Positions 21,301 to 29,111 of a stretch of 47,244 bases of DNA are shown here, one piece after another (position 1 is the stretch's first letter; every line of letters begins with the position of its first letter). The stretch lies in assembly GCA_030698225.1 (NCBI GenBank), contig JAUYNR010000052.1, forward strand, positions 1-47,244. Direction: 5' to 3'. The notes under the pieces were generated by a model that was given only the letters and a program-made list of their open reading frames with translations, had not been told where the DNA came from and searched no databases. The position numbers and the translations under genes are program-made. The DNA comes from Oxalobacteraceae bacterium (GTDB lineage Bacteria; Pseudomonadota; Gammaproteobacteria; Burkholderiales; Burkholderiaceae_D).

Positions 21301-22066
21301 CCTTGATGCCGCGCCCGTTCGAGGCGCGGCCGATCGCGTGGATCGCGGTTTCGTAGGACGCGTAATAATTGGCAGCGTCTTTTTCGGTCAAGGCCGCTTC
21401 GCCCAGCATGTCGTACGAATAGCTGTAGCCGCGCTTTTCATTGTCGCGGCCGTTCTTCAGTGCTTCGGCTATCGTTTGGCCGGTGACGAACTGGTTGCCC
21501 AGCATGCGCATCGCCAGATCGACGCCCTTGCGGATCAGCGGTTCGCCGCCCTTGGTGATCAGCTTGGTCAGGGCCGAACCGAGACCCTGTTCGCTGCTGG
21601 TGCCGACCAGCTTGCCGGTCACCAGCAAGCCCCAGGTGGCCGCATTGACGAACAGCGACGGCGATTCGCCCAGGTGGCGGCGCCAGTCGCCCTTGCTGAT
21701 CTTGTCGGCGATCAGGCGGTCGGCGGTCTGGCTGTCCGGAATCCGCAACAGCGCCTCGGCCAGGCACATCAGCGCCACGCCCTCTTCCGACGACAGCGAG
21801 AATTCATGCATCAGCGCATCCACGCCGGAGGCGCGGGTGCGTTTTTCGCGCACCGACTGCACCAGCTTGCGCGCCAGCGTCTGCACCCCGGCCTGGGTCG
21901 CGCCGTCTATGCTTACCTGCGACAGCAGCCATTGCACCGCTTCGCTTTCATCGCGGCGGTAAGCGGCGGTGATGGCGGCGCGCAGCGGGGTCGGGTCGCG
22001 CAGAATTTCATTCTGCAATGCGGAAAATGGCATAGCAGCGGCAGCGGAAGTGGTGGAATCGGTCAT
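18389..22066 (-). CDS. putA: Bifunctional proline dehydrogenase / P5C dehydrogenase PutA
   Basis: PutA oxidises L-proline to glutamate through a PRODH domain (FAD, roughly residues 80-470) and a P5C/aldehyde dehydrogenase domain (about 560-1010). Visible are the PRODH barrel motifs GRKFMVRLVKGAYWD and EFQCLHGMGE, and the ALDH catalytic Cys838 in DSAGQRCSALR plus LIAETGGQNALIVD. The remaining C-terminal ~200 residues fit the extra ALDH-fold domain of long PutA proteins. At 1225 residues it lacks the N-terminal ribbon-helix-helix DNA-binding domain of E. coli PutA, so it should not repress its own gene; the divergent Lrp-type gene is the likely regulator. Start: ATG at 22066 chosen over GTG 22078; neither has a strong ribosome site. 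A parS-like site lies inside the gene at 19823. Confidence 0.95.
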   Translation of the reverse strand: MTDSTTSAAAAMPFSALQNEILRDPTPLRAAITAAYRRDESEAVQWLLSQVSIDGATQAGVQTLARKLVQSVREKRTRASGVDALMHEFSLSSEEGVALMCLAEALLRIPDSQTADRLIADKISKGDWRRHLGESPSLFVNAATWGLLVTGKLVGTSSEQGLGSALTKLITKGGEPLIRKGVDLAMRMLGNQFVTGQTIAEALKNGRDNEKRGYSYSYDMLGEAALTEKDAANYYASYETAIHAIGRASNGRGIKDGPGISVKLSALHPRYARAQRARTMTELLPRLKSLLLLAKQYDIGLNLDAEEADRLELSLDLMEALAFDPDLAGFDGLGFVVQAYLKRCPFVIDYLVDLARRSGRKFMVRLVKGAYWDAEIKRAQVDGMPGYPVYTRKVYTDVSYLVCAQRLLAATDVIYPQFATHNALSLATIYTWAQQQNVTDYEFQCLHGMGETLYDQVVGKDNLDRPCRIYAPVGSHETLLAYLVRRLLENGANSSFVNQIMDENVSIDSLIGDPLALSKQLAGAPHPNIVLPLELFGAERRNSAGVDFSNESVLREIGTTLGRFGNHQWQAAPLLAGTVTATQAQAILNPADHRDLVGSVIEANGIDVETALAAASAFAMDWQTTPPSERAAALRRAADLLETHQLELMALAIREAGKSLPNAIAEVREAVDFLRYYGAQVATGVNSLALGPVVCISPWNFPLAIFVGEVSAALAAGNVVLAKPAEQTPLIAQRAVQLLHEAGVPRGALQFLPGRGEIVGAALTADVRSRGVIFTGSTEVAHIINRTLAQRAVAESCDIPLIAETGGQNALIVDSSALPEQVVQDAIASAFDSAGQRCSALRVLCLQADIADKTIAMLKGAMQELRIGNPDRLATDIGPVIDPEAQQNLLAHIAKMKAGAKDFYQLPLPSECQHGTFVAPTMIEIASLSELQREVFGPVLHVLRYQRSALPLLIDAINATGYGLTLGVHSRIDETIDFIASRAHVGNIYVNRNIVGAVVGVQPFGGEGKSGTGPKAGGPLYIKRLQRNPDGALGAHTIHEPAAMVATEAFNSLLGWARTHGHERIAALGEQYAHSTPLGTTLVLPGPTGERNTLSFAPRGGVLCAASGTSALLNQIAAALVTGNTVVVASESESLIPSGLPKQVRQHIRVSKNLTQDVGIAIALVEGAQMATVLPLLAAHRGALIPTVESSETGAIALWRLVAERALCINTTAAGGNASLMTLEG
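19823..19838. promoter_or_regulatory. parS-like site 3 inside putA
   Basis: TGCTCCACGTGGAACA differs from the perfect palindrome TGTTCCACGTGGAACA at one base. It lies in the putA coding sequence, about 5.3 kb from site 2. parS sites within genes near the origin are common, which supports origin proximity. Confidence 0.72.
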
Positions 22067-22196
22067 GTTCTGGCGCACTCGGGTGAGGAAATGAGGAAAG
22101 CCGTCAGCCGCTTGTCACGGATACGGAAGATGATTCGATTGTAGGAGGGATTGACGCGCATTAATTCTGGTAATTGTGGTCGCTATCAAAATTTTC

Positions 22197-22223
22197 TATT
22201 TGGTGGGAAAATTACACCAAATA
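22197..22223. promoter_or_regulatory. Inverted repeat in the putA/lrp divergent promoter region
   Basis: TATTTGGTG (22197-22205) and CACCAAATA (22215-22223) are perfect 9 bp inverted repeats with a 9 bp spacer, so half-site centres lie 18 bp apart. They lie just before the regulator gene and 130 bp from putA. This is a good candidate operator for the Lrp-type protein, inferred only from position and symmetry. Confidence 0.55.
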
Positions 22224-22237
22224 AAATTTATATCTGG

Positions 22238-22702
22238 ATGCATATGCTCGACAAGATCAGTAAAAGAATCCTATCGGAATTGCAAAATGACGGCCGCATC
22301 AGCAATGTCGAGCTGGCTTCGCGCGTCAACCTGTCGCCGGCAGCCTGCCTGGAGCGGGTGCGCAAGCTGCAGGAAACCGGCTACATCCTCGGCTACACCG
22401 CGCAACTGAACCCAGAATTGCTCGATGTGGCGCTGCTGGTATTCATTGAAGTGGTGCTGGACCGCACCACGCCGGACGTGTTCGACGCCTTCAAGCGCGG
22501 GGTGCAGGTGATACCGGAAGTGCAGGAATGCCATATGGTCGCCGGCGGTTTCGACTACCTGGTCAAGGCGCGCGTCAAGGACATGAGCGCCTACCGCGAA
22601 TTTCTCGGCAAATCGTTATTGCAGCTCAAGGGCGTGCGCGAAACCCACACTTACGCGGTCATGGAAGAAGTCAAGAATTCCACCAAGCTTCCGATAAAAT
22701 AG
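22238..22702 (+). CDS. Lrp/AsnC-family regulator, likely activator of putA
   Basis: The 154-residue protein (152 if it starts at the ATG at 22244) has an N-terminal winged helix (KISKRILSELQNDGRISNVELASRVNLSPAACLERVRKLQ split over residues about 5-45) and a C-terminal RAM ligand domain with VQECHMVAGGFDYLVKARV. It is divergent from putA, as are the proline-responsive Lrp-family regulators PutR/BkdR-like in Proteobacteria, so proline is the likely effector. The ATG at 22244 has GGA at suitable spacing; the earlier ATG has none, so the start is uncertain by two codons. Repeat copy B follows its stop. Confidence 0.88.
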   Translation: MHMLDKISKRILSELQNDGRISNVELASRVNLSPAACLERVRKLQETGYILGYTAQLNPELLDVALLVFIEVVLDRTTPDVFDAFKRGVQVIPEVQECHMVAGGFDYLVKARVKDMSAYREFLGKSLLQLKGVRETHTYAVMEEVKNSTKLPIK

Positions 22703-22780
22703 GGAGTATTTTTCATATCGCACTGAATCATTGCGGAAAATAATGATTTTTACAGCATACTAATCACTAGTATGATATTT
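22700..22780 (-). repeat. Dispersed intergenic repeat, copy B (diverged)
   Basis: On the minus strand it reads TAGTATGCTGTAAAAATC, then TATTTTCCGCAATGATT, and ends AAAAATACTCCC. The 5' hairpin part (TGCTGTAAAAAT/ATTTTCCGCA) matches copy D; the 3' dyad is degenerate. A separate perfect inverted repeat CATACTA-N5-TAGTATG covers 22758-22776. It fills the gap between the convergent ends of the Lrp and LysR genes. Confidence 0.55.
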
Positions 22781-22784
22781 GGCA

Positions 22785-23738
22785 TCACTTCAGCTTGCCG
22801 TAATTGAATTCATGCCGGCTCATCGTGGATAAATGTTCACGCAGCCATTTATGCGCCAGATTGCGCGCATCGCGCTCGTGCCACAGCATATCGACATGCA
22901 CCTCGGGGGTTTCGAACGGCAATTCCTTGTTGATCAGTTCATCGCCCATGCCGGTCGATACGATCAGGTGGCGCGGCAGCACCGTGATCAGGTCGGAATT
23001 GGCGACGATACGGCCGGCGGTGAAAAACTGGTTTACCGTCAGCAGGATATGCCGTTTGCGGCCCAGTTTGGTCAGCGCTTCATCGACCAGGCCATGCGCG
23101 CGGCCGGAAAAACTCACCAGCAAGTGCTCGGCCGCACAGTAAGCATCCAGCGTCAGTTCGGATTTTGCCAGCGGATGGTCGCGCCGCATCACGCCGACGT
23201 ATTTGCCGGAATACAGGCGCTCGTGCAGGATCGGTGAGTCGCCGCCCTGCCCGCCCACCATTTGCGCCACCACCCCGGGGAAGAATCCGACCGCCAGGTC
23301 GATATCGCCGCGCATCAGCATCGGGCGCGGTTCGCGCGTCGTCAGCGGCACCATGCGGGCTTCCAGGCCGGGCGCTTCGCGCTCGAACGAACGCACCAGC
23401 GACGGCAGCCAGAGCGCCGCGGTCGAATCGGCCATCGCCATGTGAAAAATCTGATGCGCGGTCTTGACGTCGAATGCTTCCGGAATCAGCGCTGCCTCCA
23501 GGTCCGATAAAGCGCGCCGCACCGCCGGCCACAGCGCTTCGGCGCGCGGGGTCGGCTTGACGCCGTACGCGGTGCGAATCAGCAAATCGTCGCCGACCGT
23601 GTCGCGCAGGCGTTTGAGGGCATTCGACACCGCCGGTTGCGTGACCGACAAGCGGCCGGCGGCGCGGGTCAGGTTCTGTTCGGTCATCACCGCATCGAAG
23701 ACGCGCAACAAATTCAGGTCCAGGGAGAGAAAACGCAT
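22785..23738 (-). CDS. LysR-family transcriptional regulator
   Basis: The 317-residue protein has the LysR winged helix-turn-helix at residues 5-65 (LDLNLLRVFDAVMTEQNLTRAAGRL, then TQPAVSNALKRLRD) and a type 2 periplasmic-binding-like effector domain (90-300). The N-terminus and the VNQFFTAGRIVANSDLITVLPRHL segment resemble the NodD/NahR/LinR branch, whose members respond to aromatic or other small carboxylates. The target is unknown; it is divergent from a pair of small membrane protein genes, the natural first candidates. Nothing in the sequence shows the ligand. Confidence 0.9.
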   Translation of the reverse strand: MRFLSLDLNLLRVFDAVMTEQNLTRAAGRLSVTQPAVSNALKRLRDTVGDDLLIRTAYGVKPTPRAEALWPAVRRALSDLEAALIPEAFDVKTAHQIFHMAMADSTAALWLPSLVRSFEREAPGLEARMVPLTTREPRPMLMRGDIDLAVGFFPGVVAQMVGGQGGDSPILHERLYSGKYVGVMRRDHPLAKSELTLDAYCAAEHLLVSFSGRAHGLVDEALTKLGRKRHILLTVNQFFTAGRIVANSDLITVLPRHLIVSTGMGDELINKELPFETPEVHVDMLWHERDARNLAHKWLREHLSTMSRHEFNYGKLK

Positions 23739-23976
23739 GATTTTAAAATGTACCTTAAGTGAATCGGCCGGATGAAAGGCTCCGGTGTCCGGCTGGCGGT
23801 TGTCTATTAAACGCCGTGGTGCTGCACCTGATTGTTATTAAATTTGTAGTTGAAAAATCGATTAAATATTCACGATAAGTATAACTGATATGAGAATTTG
23901 AAATTTGATTTATATATTGCACCGCAATATAGTGACCTCAAGAAAATAATTCTATATTGTTGATCCGGAGTAAATC
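23739..23976. promoter_or_regulatory. Divergent promoter region with ATATTGC/GCAATAT inverted repeat
   Basis: This 238 bp AT-rich gap lies between the LysR gene and the small membrane protein gene. It contains ATATTGC-acc-GCAATAT near 23915-23932, a perfect 7 bp inverted repeat, and further AT-rich sequence. LysR proteins usually bind such divergent regions; no single operator can be fixed. Confidence 0.4.
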
Positions 23977-24240
23977 ATGTCCATCATGTCCATCGCTTCC
24001 CCACTGCAAGCAGTGCTCGGTTTCGGTCTTCTAGCCACGCTGGCAATCCTGTTCAAGCCTTTGCTGACCGGCTCCTTCCGTGCGCTGAAATTGCTGCTCA
24101 AGCCTAGCATGAGTAAGGAGCAACGTCTTGCCCGCGCTTATTATCGCAATGCGATGACCTTGCATTCGATGTCCAGCGCGAGCGACGCGCTGCCGCCTAA
24201 CCTGGCGGCCGAATTGCGCGCGCTGTCCGGCCGCGGCTGA
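23977..24240 (+). CDS. Small membrane protein, hypothetical
   Basis: The 87-residue protein starts at ATG 23977 with GGAG about 6 nt upstream. Residues about 8-32 form one hydrophobic helix (LQAVLGFGLLATLAILFKPLL), followed by a basic, amphipathic tail (SFRALKLLLKPSMSKEQRLARAYYRNAMTL would be split by the interface) and a short Gly-end. I do not recognise a family. It lies 46 bp before the DUF2798-like gene on the same strand, so the two are probably co-transcribed, and it is divergent from the LysR gene. Confidence 0.7.
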   Translation: MSIMSIASPLQAVLGFGLLATLAILFKPLLTGSFRALKLLLKPSMSKEQRLARAYYRNAMTLHSMSSASDALPPNLAAELRALSGRG

Positions 24241-24286
24241 TCCGATCACAGAAATAACCAGCAGTTTATCAACGGTAACGACCATC

Positions 24287-24763
24287 ATGTATAACACCAC
24301 CAGCAGCTACGGCAAGCAGATGTACCCTGCGGCAGCTTACTACCTCGGCGGCGCGCCGGTTGCGGCCTATTCCGGTGCGCATAGCGCCGGGCGCCGCGCG
24401 CCGCTCGGTTCGAACAGCCTGGCATCGATGCTGCCATCCCTGTTGATGACGGGTCTGATCACGCTGGTGATGGCGGCGGTCCTGCGCCTGGTCTGGGTCG
24501 GATTTTCCGCCGACTTCTATGCCGCCTGGATGGAAGCCTGGCTGACTTCCTGGCCGATAGTATTTCCGTTTGCCTATTTGCTGAGTGCGCCGGTTTTCCG
24601 ACTGGCGGCGCTGGTGGCGGCACCGGCAGTCACTCTGGAAGCCGGCCGCGCCGCCAGCCTGTCGCTGGCACAGATTGCCGATGCATCGGCGAACGCCACT
24701 GCGATAAACGGTCTGCGCGCACAGCGCCGCCGGGCGCAGGCTTGCCTGACGCATAAGCGCTGA
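24287..24763 (+). CDS. DUF2798-like two-helix membrane protein
   Basis: The 158-residue protein has a low-complexity N-terminus (Tyr, Ala, Gly; residues 1-45), then two membrane helices (about 48-70 and 88-112). The part SLLMTGLITLVMAAVLR followed by WMEAWLTSWPIVFPFAYL is typical of DUF2798 proteins, small inner-membrane proteins of unknown role. The C-terminus is Ala/Arg-rich and presumably cytoplasmic. The last gene of its unit, it is followed by a strong intrinsic terminator. Confidence 0.8.
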   Translation: MYNTTSSYGKQMYPAAAYYLGGAPVAAYSGAHSAGRRAPLGSNSLASMLPSLLMTGLITLVMAAVLRLVWVGFSADFYAAWMEAWLTSWPIVFPFAYLLSAPVFRLAALVAAPAVTLEAGRAASLSLAQIADASANATAINGLRAQRRRAQACLTHKR

Positions 24764-24783
24764 GTCGATCGCGTCCCGCCTGA

Positions 24784-24814
24784 CCCCCGCCGGCACTGCC
24801 GGCGGGGTTTTTTT
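24784..24814 (+). terminator. Intrinsic terminator after the DUF2798-like gene
   Basis: CCCCGCCGGC-act-GCCGGCGGGG forms a 10 bp GC-only stem followed by T7, 21 bp beyond the stop codon. Confidence 0.95.
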
Positions 24815-24829
24815 ACAGGTTGCGGCGTA

Positions 24830-24860
24830 AAAAAAGCGGCCCATGATGGGCCGCTTTTTT
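24830..24860. terminator. Bidirectional terminator after pckG
   Basis: AAAAAAGCGGCCC-atgat-GGGCCGCTTTTTT is a 13 bp stem with six T residues on either strand, 16 bp past the pckG stop (minus strand). With the previous hairpin it insulates the convergent genes. Confidence 0.93.
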
Positions 24861-24875
24861 AGCGTCAAATTAAAA

Positions 24876-26747
24876 TCAGGCTGACAAGGCCCGTTCCAGC
24901 GCGACCCGGTTTGCCTCCAGTTCCGGCGGCAAATGGTGCTGCAGCTTTTCGAACAGTTCCGCGTGCAGCTTGAGCTCCTCGCGCCAGGCGTTGTGGTCGA
25001 TCGAGGTAATGGTGTCGAACTGGGCTTGGGTAAAGTCGAGGCCATCCCATTCCAGGTCGCCAAAGGCGGGGGTGGTGCCGAACAAGTGTTCGACGCCGCC
25101 GGTCTGGCCTTCAATGCGCTCCAGCATCCACTTCAGCACCCGCATATTGTCGCCGAAGCCGGGCCAGACGAACTTGCCGTCGGCGTCGGTGCGGAACCAG
25201 TTAACGCAGTAGATTTTCGGCAATGCGGACGGCGACGAGGCAATCATTTTGCCCATATTCAACCAGTGCTGGAAGTAGTCGCTCACGTTGTAACCGGTGA
25301 ACGGCAGCATCGCGAACGGGTCGCGGCGCACCACGCCCATTTGCCCGACTGCGGCGGCAGTGGTTTCGGAGCCCATGGTGGCGGCCATGTACACGCCTTC
25401 GACCCAGTTGCGCGCTTCGGTCACCAGCGGCACCGTAGTCGAGCGCCGGCCGCCGAAGATGAAGGCGGAAATCGGTACCCCGGCCGGATCGTCCCAGGCG
25501 GCATCGATTACCGGATTTTGGGTTGCGGCGACGGTGAAACGCGAGTTCGGATGCGCGGCCTTGGCGCCGGTCTCGCTGGCGATGGCCGGTGTCCAGTCCT
25601 TGCCCTGCCAGTCGATCAGGTGCGCCGGCGGCTCCTTGGTCATGCCTTCCCACCAGACGTCGCCGTCGTCGGTCAGCCCAACGTTGGTGAAAATCGTGTT
25701 GGAGGTCAGGCACGCCATGCAATTGGCGTTGGTCTTGGTGTTGGTGCCCGGCGCCACGCCGAAATAACCGGCTTCCGGATTGATCGCGTACAGGCGGACG
25801 TCGCCGGTTTTTTCGTCAACCTGCGGCTTGATCCAGGCGATGTCGTCGCCGATGGTGGTGACTTTCCAGCCCTTGAAGGCGAGCGGCGGAATCATCATCG
25901 AGAAGTTGGTCTTGCCGCAAGCCGACGGGAAAGCCGCTGCCACATAGTGTTTCTTGCCCTCAGGCGATTCGACGCCCAGGATCAGCATGTGTTCGGCCAG
26001 CCAGCCCTGCTCGCGGCCCATGGTGGACGCGATGCGCAGCGCGAAACATTTCTTGCCGAGCAGCGCATTGCCGCCGTAACCGGAACCGTAGGACCAGATT
26101 TCGCGGCTTTCCGGAAAGTGGACGATGTATTTGGTCTTGTTGCAGGGCCAGGCCACGTCTTGCTGGCCGGCCGCCAGCGGTGCGCCGACGCTGTGCACGC
26201 AAGGCACGAAATTGCCATCGGTGCCGAGCACGTCATACACCGCGCGACCCATGCGGGTCATGATGCGCATGTTGGCCACCACATACGGCGAATCGGTCAA
26301 TTCGACGCCGATATGGGCGATCGGCGAGCCCAGCGGACCCATCGAGAATGGCACCACATACATGGTGCGGCCCTGCATGCAACCGTCGAACAGGCCGGAC
26401 AGCGTGCTGCGCATCTCGGCCGGCGCCATCCAGTTGTTGGTCGGGCCGGCATCTTCCTTGCTGGCCGAGCAGATGAAGGTGCGGTCTTCCACCCGCGCCA
26501 CGTCGGACGGGTCGGAGCAGGCCAGATAGCTGTTCGGGCGTTTGGCCTGGTTCAGCTTTTTCATGGTGCCGCTGGCGACCATTTCGGCGCACAGGCGGTC
26601 GTACTCTTGCTGCGAGCCGTCGCACCAGACGATGCCGGCAGGCTTGGTCAGGGCGGCGACTTCGGCCACCCAGTTTATGAGTTTTTGCTGCTGCACAAAG
26701 GCGGGCGCATTGACTGCGGTTACGCCTTTCATCGTGGGTTGGTTCAT
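24876..26747 (-). CDS. pckG: Phosphoenolpyruvate carboxykinase (GTP)
   Basis: The enzyme converts oxaloacetate and GTP to phosphoenolpyruvate, the entry step of gluconeogenesis from amino acids and organic acids. It is 623 residues, normal for the GTP-type family. The P-loop with the reactive cysteine, [13 protein letters not shown], has Cys277 and Lys279. Substrate and metal segments [19 protein letters not shown] and [12 protein letters not shown] are present. Start: ATG at 26747 has a full GGAGGA 7 nt upstream; the frame stays open further but that part is not protein-like. As a single gene near putA, the hydroxyproline and the glycine genes, it fits growth on amino acids. Confidence 0.97.
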   Translation of the reverse strand: MNQPTMKGVTAVNAPAFVQQQKLINWVAEVAALTKPAGIVWCDGSQQEYDRLCAEMVASGTMKKLNQAKRPNSYLACSDPSDVARVEDRTFICSASKEDAGPTNNWMAPAEMRSTLSGLFDGCMQGRTMYVVPFSMGPLGSPIAHIGVELTDSPYVVANMRIMTRMGRAVYDVLGTDGNFVPCVHSVGAPLAAGQQDVAWPCNKTKYIVHFPESREIWSYGSGYGGNALLGKKCFALRIASTMGREQGWLAEHMLILGVESPEGKKHYVAAAFPSACGKTNFSMMIPPLAFKGWKVTTIGDDIAWIKPQVDEKTGDVRLYAINPEAGYFGVAPGTNTKTNANCMACLTSNTIFTNVGLTDDGDVWWEGMTKEPPAHLIDWQGKDWTPAIASETGAKAAHPNSRFTVAATQNPVIDAAWDDPAGVPISAFIFGGRRSTTVPLVTEARNWVEGVYMAATMGSETTAAAVGQMGVVRRDPFAMLPFTGYNVSDYFQHWLNMGKMIASSPSALPKIYCVNWFRTDADGKFVWPGFGDNMRVLKWMLERIEGQTGGVEHLFGTTPAFGDLEWDGLDFTQAQFDTITSIDHNAWREELKLHAELFEKLQHHLPPELEANRVALERALSA

Positions 26748-27103
26748 GAAAACATCCTCCAAAGAGTTAATAGAATTATTGCCGCGTTTCGGCGCATTGG
26801 GGGTGTCATTAGCTTGTGGCTTGCGCTGGATCACTCGAAGGCGACCGCGCGTCGACGCCCGTGCGAAGAAGGCCGCTGGTATGGCCATCAAACCCATGAA
26901 ATCAAGCAATATCCGGGCTGGCGGGACTCACTGGGTGAAGTGAATGCAGAAACATATTTTTGATTCTACACTCCGGTATGCCCCATCTCAATGAAAATGT
27001 AGTAAATGGCAATAAATATAGTAGAGCAATGTAGTAGGCTATTTTCCATTTTCGATAATGCGTTAATTTGTTACGAAACTCACGTTAAAAAAGGCGAACT
27101 TTG
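26748..27103. other. Divergent intergenic region, AT-rich, with a possible degenerate repeat copy
   Basis: This 356 bp region separates pckG and the hydroxyacid dehydrogenase gene and must hold both promoters. Around 26970-27045, GGTATGC, AATGGCAATAAAT and GCAATGTAGTA occur in the order and spacing of the dispersed repeat, but similarity is weak. I could not fix a convincing -35/-10 pair. Confidence 0.35.
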
Positions 27104-28096
27104 ATGAAAATTGCCATTCTCGATGATTATCAGGATTGTGTGCGCAGCCTCGATTGCTTCGGATTGCTGGCCGGCCATGCAGTCAAGGTGTTTTGCAACA
27201 GTGCGCGCGGCACCGGACAACTGGCGCTGCGTCTGGCGCCCTTCGATGCGCTGGTGCTGATTCGCGAACGCACCGGATTGAACGCAGCGTTGCTGACCCG
27301 CTTGCCGAACCTGAAGCTGATCTCGCAAACCGGCAAGGTCAGCGGCCATATCGACGTCGCCGCCGCTACCGCGCGCGGCATCGCCATCGCGGAAGGCACC
27401 GGCGATCCGAGCGCACCGGCCGAGCTGACCTGGGCCTTGATCATGGCGGCGCGGCGCAAGATCGTGCAATACGCATCCCATCTGAAGGCCGGCAGATGGC
27501 AGGCCGCAGCGCTGGCGCCGCAACATAATCAGCTCGGAAAGTTGTTGCAGGGACAGACTCTGGGCATCTGGGGCTACGGCAAGATCGGACGCCGGATCGC
27601 CGCCTACGGCAAGGCTTTCGGGATGACCGTGCAGATTTGGGGCAGTGCCGACAGCCGGCTGGCCGCGGTCCGGGACGGCTGTCTGGCGGCCGAATCAAAA
27701 GCGGCTTTTTTTTCCTCATCCGACGTCGTCAGCCTGCATCTGCGCTTGAATGATGCAAGCGCATCCTGTGTCGCCGGGGCCGACCTGGCGCTGATGAAGC
27801 CCGACGCGCTATTCGTCAACAGCAGCCGCGCCGAACTGGTCGCGCCCGGTGCTTTGCTGGCGGCCTTGCAGGCCGGGCGGCCCGGCGCGGCTGCACTGGA
27901 CGTGTTCGAGAACGAACCGCTGCCGCCCGATTCTCCGTTGCTGCGGATGGAAAACGTTCTGGCCACGCCGCATCTCGGTTATGTCGAACAGAACAGCTAT
28001 GAACTGTACTTCCGTGCCGCGTTCCAGAACGTAGTGGATTTCGCCCGGGGCCAGCCGAACAACCTGCTCAATCCGCAAGCGCTGCAGCAGCGCTGA
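27104..28096 (+). CDS. D-isomer-specific 2-hydroxyacid dehydrogenase family protein
   Basis: This NAD(P)-dependent oxidoreductase of the SerA/D-lactate dehydrogenase superfamily has 330 residues. The Rossmann motif GIWGYGKIG is at 154-162, and the catalytic histidine is probably His290 in ATPHLGYVEQNSYE, with the upstream FVNSSRAELV and LDVFENEPLP segments that carry the Arg and Glu of the triad. Similar proteins occur beside amino-acid catabolic genes in Burkholderiales, but the substrate is not known and no standard hydroxyproline step needs it. It starts 74 bp before the epimerase gene on the same strand and may share its transcript. The ATG at 27104 is preferred to an adjacent TTG. Confidence 0.88.
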   Translation: MKIAILDDYQDCVRSLDCFGLLAGHAVKVFCNSARGTGQLALRLAPFDALVLIRERTGLNAALLTRLPNLKLISQTGKVSGHIDVAAATARGIAIAEGTGDPSAPAELTWALIMAARRKIVQYASHLKAGRWQAAALAPQHNQLGKLLQGQTLGIWGYGKIGRRIAAYGKAFGMTVQIWGSADSRLAAVRDGCLAAESKAAFFSSSDVVSLHLRLNDASASCVAGADLALMKPDALFVNSSRAELVAPGALLAALQAGRPGAAALDVFENEPLPPDSPLLRMENVLATPHLGYVEQNSYELYFRAAFQNVVDFARGQPNNLLNPQALQQR

Positions 28097-28170
28097 TGTA
28101 TGCTGAATTCGTCATCATATCGGCGCGTTTCCGGCAAGACGAGAGTCTTCCATCGCGCTAATCTGGCGTC

Positions 28171-29106
28171 ATGAAAAAAATCTTGATCATTGATTCCCAC
28201 ACCGGCGGTGAACCCACCCGCCTGGTGCTGGCAGGCGGTCCCGAGCTGGGTACCGGTCCCTTGTCCGAACGTCTGGCGCGCTTCCAAAGCGAGCATGACC
28301 GGTTGCGCAGCGCGGTGGTATGCGAGCCGCGCGGCTCGGACGTGCTGGTCGGCGCGTTGCTGTGCGAACCGCACGACCGCAGTTGCGCGGCGGGGGTGAT
28401 TTTTTTCAATAACGTCGGTTATCTCGGCATGTGCGGCCACGGCATGATCGGCTGCATCGTGTCGCTCGCGCATCTGGGGCGCATCCGGCCCGGCCGCCAC
28501 CGGATCGAGACCCCGGTCGGCGTGGTCGATGCTGAACTGCACGCCGACGGCAGCGTCACCGTGCACAACGTCCCCGCCTATCGCGCGCAGAAGGCCGTCG
28601 CCATCGAGGTGGCAGGGCATGGCCGCGTGGTCGGCGACGTCGCATGGGGCGGCAACTGGTTTTTCCTGGTCAGCGAGCATGGCTTGCAACTAGTGCCGCA
28701 GAATATCGAGGCGCTGACCGATTTTTCCTGGCGCGTGCGCCAAGCGCTGGAACGTGCCGGCATTAGCGGCGATGACGGCGCAGCGATCGACCATATCGAG
28801 CTGTTCGCGCCGTCGGCCGCCCCCGGCATCGACAGCCGCAACTTCGTGCTGTGTCCGGGCAAGGCTTACGACCGCTCGCCGTGCGGCACCGGCACCAGCG
28901 CCAAGATTGCCTGCCTGGCAGCCGACGGCAAGCTGGCCGAAGGCGACATATGGCACCAGGAAAGCATCATCGGCAGCGTGTTCGATGCCAGCTACCGGCT
29001 TGAAAACGGGCAGATCCTGCCCAGCATCCGTGGCCGCGCTTATGTGAATGCGGAAGCCACGCTGTTGCTGGACGACAGCGACCCTTTCGTCTGGGGCATT
29101 CGTTGA
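28171..29106 (+). CDS. 4-hydroxyproline 2-epimerase (proline racemase family)
   Basis: The enzyme epimerises trans-4-hydroxy-L-proline to cis-4-hydroxy-D-proline. It is 311 residues. Both catalytic cysteines are present: Cys88 in [12 protein letters not shown] and Cys238 in [13 protein letters not shown] Cys/Cys pair distinguishes racemases and 2-epimerases from the dehydratase subgroup, where one is Thr or Ser. The downstream FAD/2Fe-2S dehydrogenase genes and a DapA-family deaminase support hydroxyproline over proline as substrate. It ends 5 bp before the next gene's ATG. Confidence 0.9.
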   Translation: MKKILIIDSHTGGEPTRLVLAGGPELGTGPLSERLARFQSEHDRLRSAVVCEPRGSDVLVGALLCEPHDRSCAAGVIFFNNVGYLGMCGHGMIGCIVSLAHLGRIRPGRHRIETPVGVVDAELHADGSVTVHNVPAYRAQKAVAIEVAGHGRVVGDVAWGGNWFFLVSEHGLQLVPQNIEALTDFSWRVRQALERAGISGDDGAAIDHIELFAPSAAPGIDSRNFVLCPGKAYDRSPCGTGTSAKIACLAADGKLAEGDIWHQESIIGSVFDASYRLENGQILPSIRGRAYVNAEATLLLDDSDPFVWGIR

Positions 29107-29111
29107 ATGAA

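Noticed and set aside
24933..26963. 676-codon plus-strand open frame opposite pckG
   Set aside because: Composition shadow of pckG; no ribosome site or motif.
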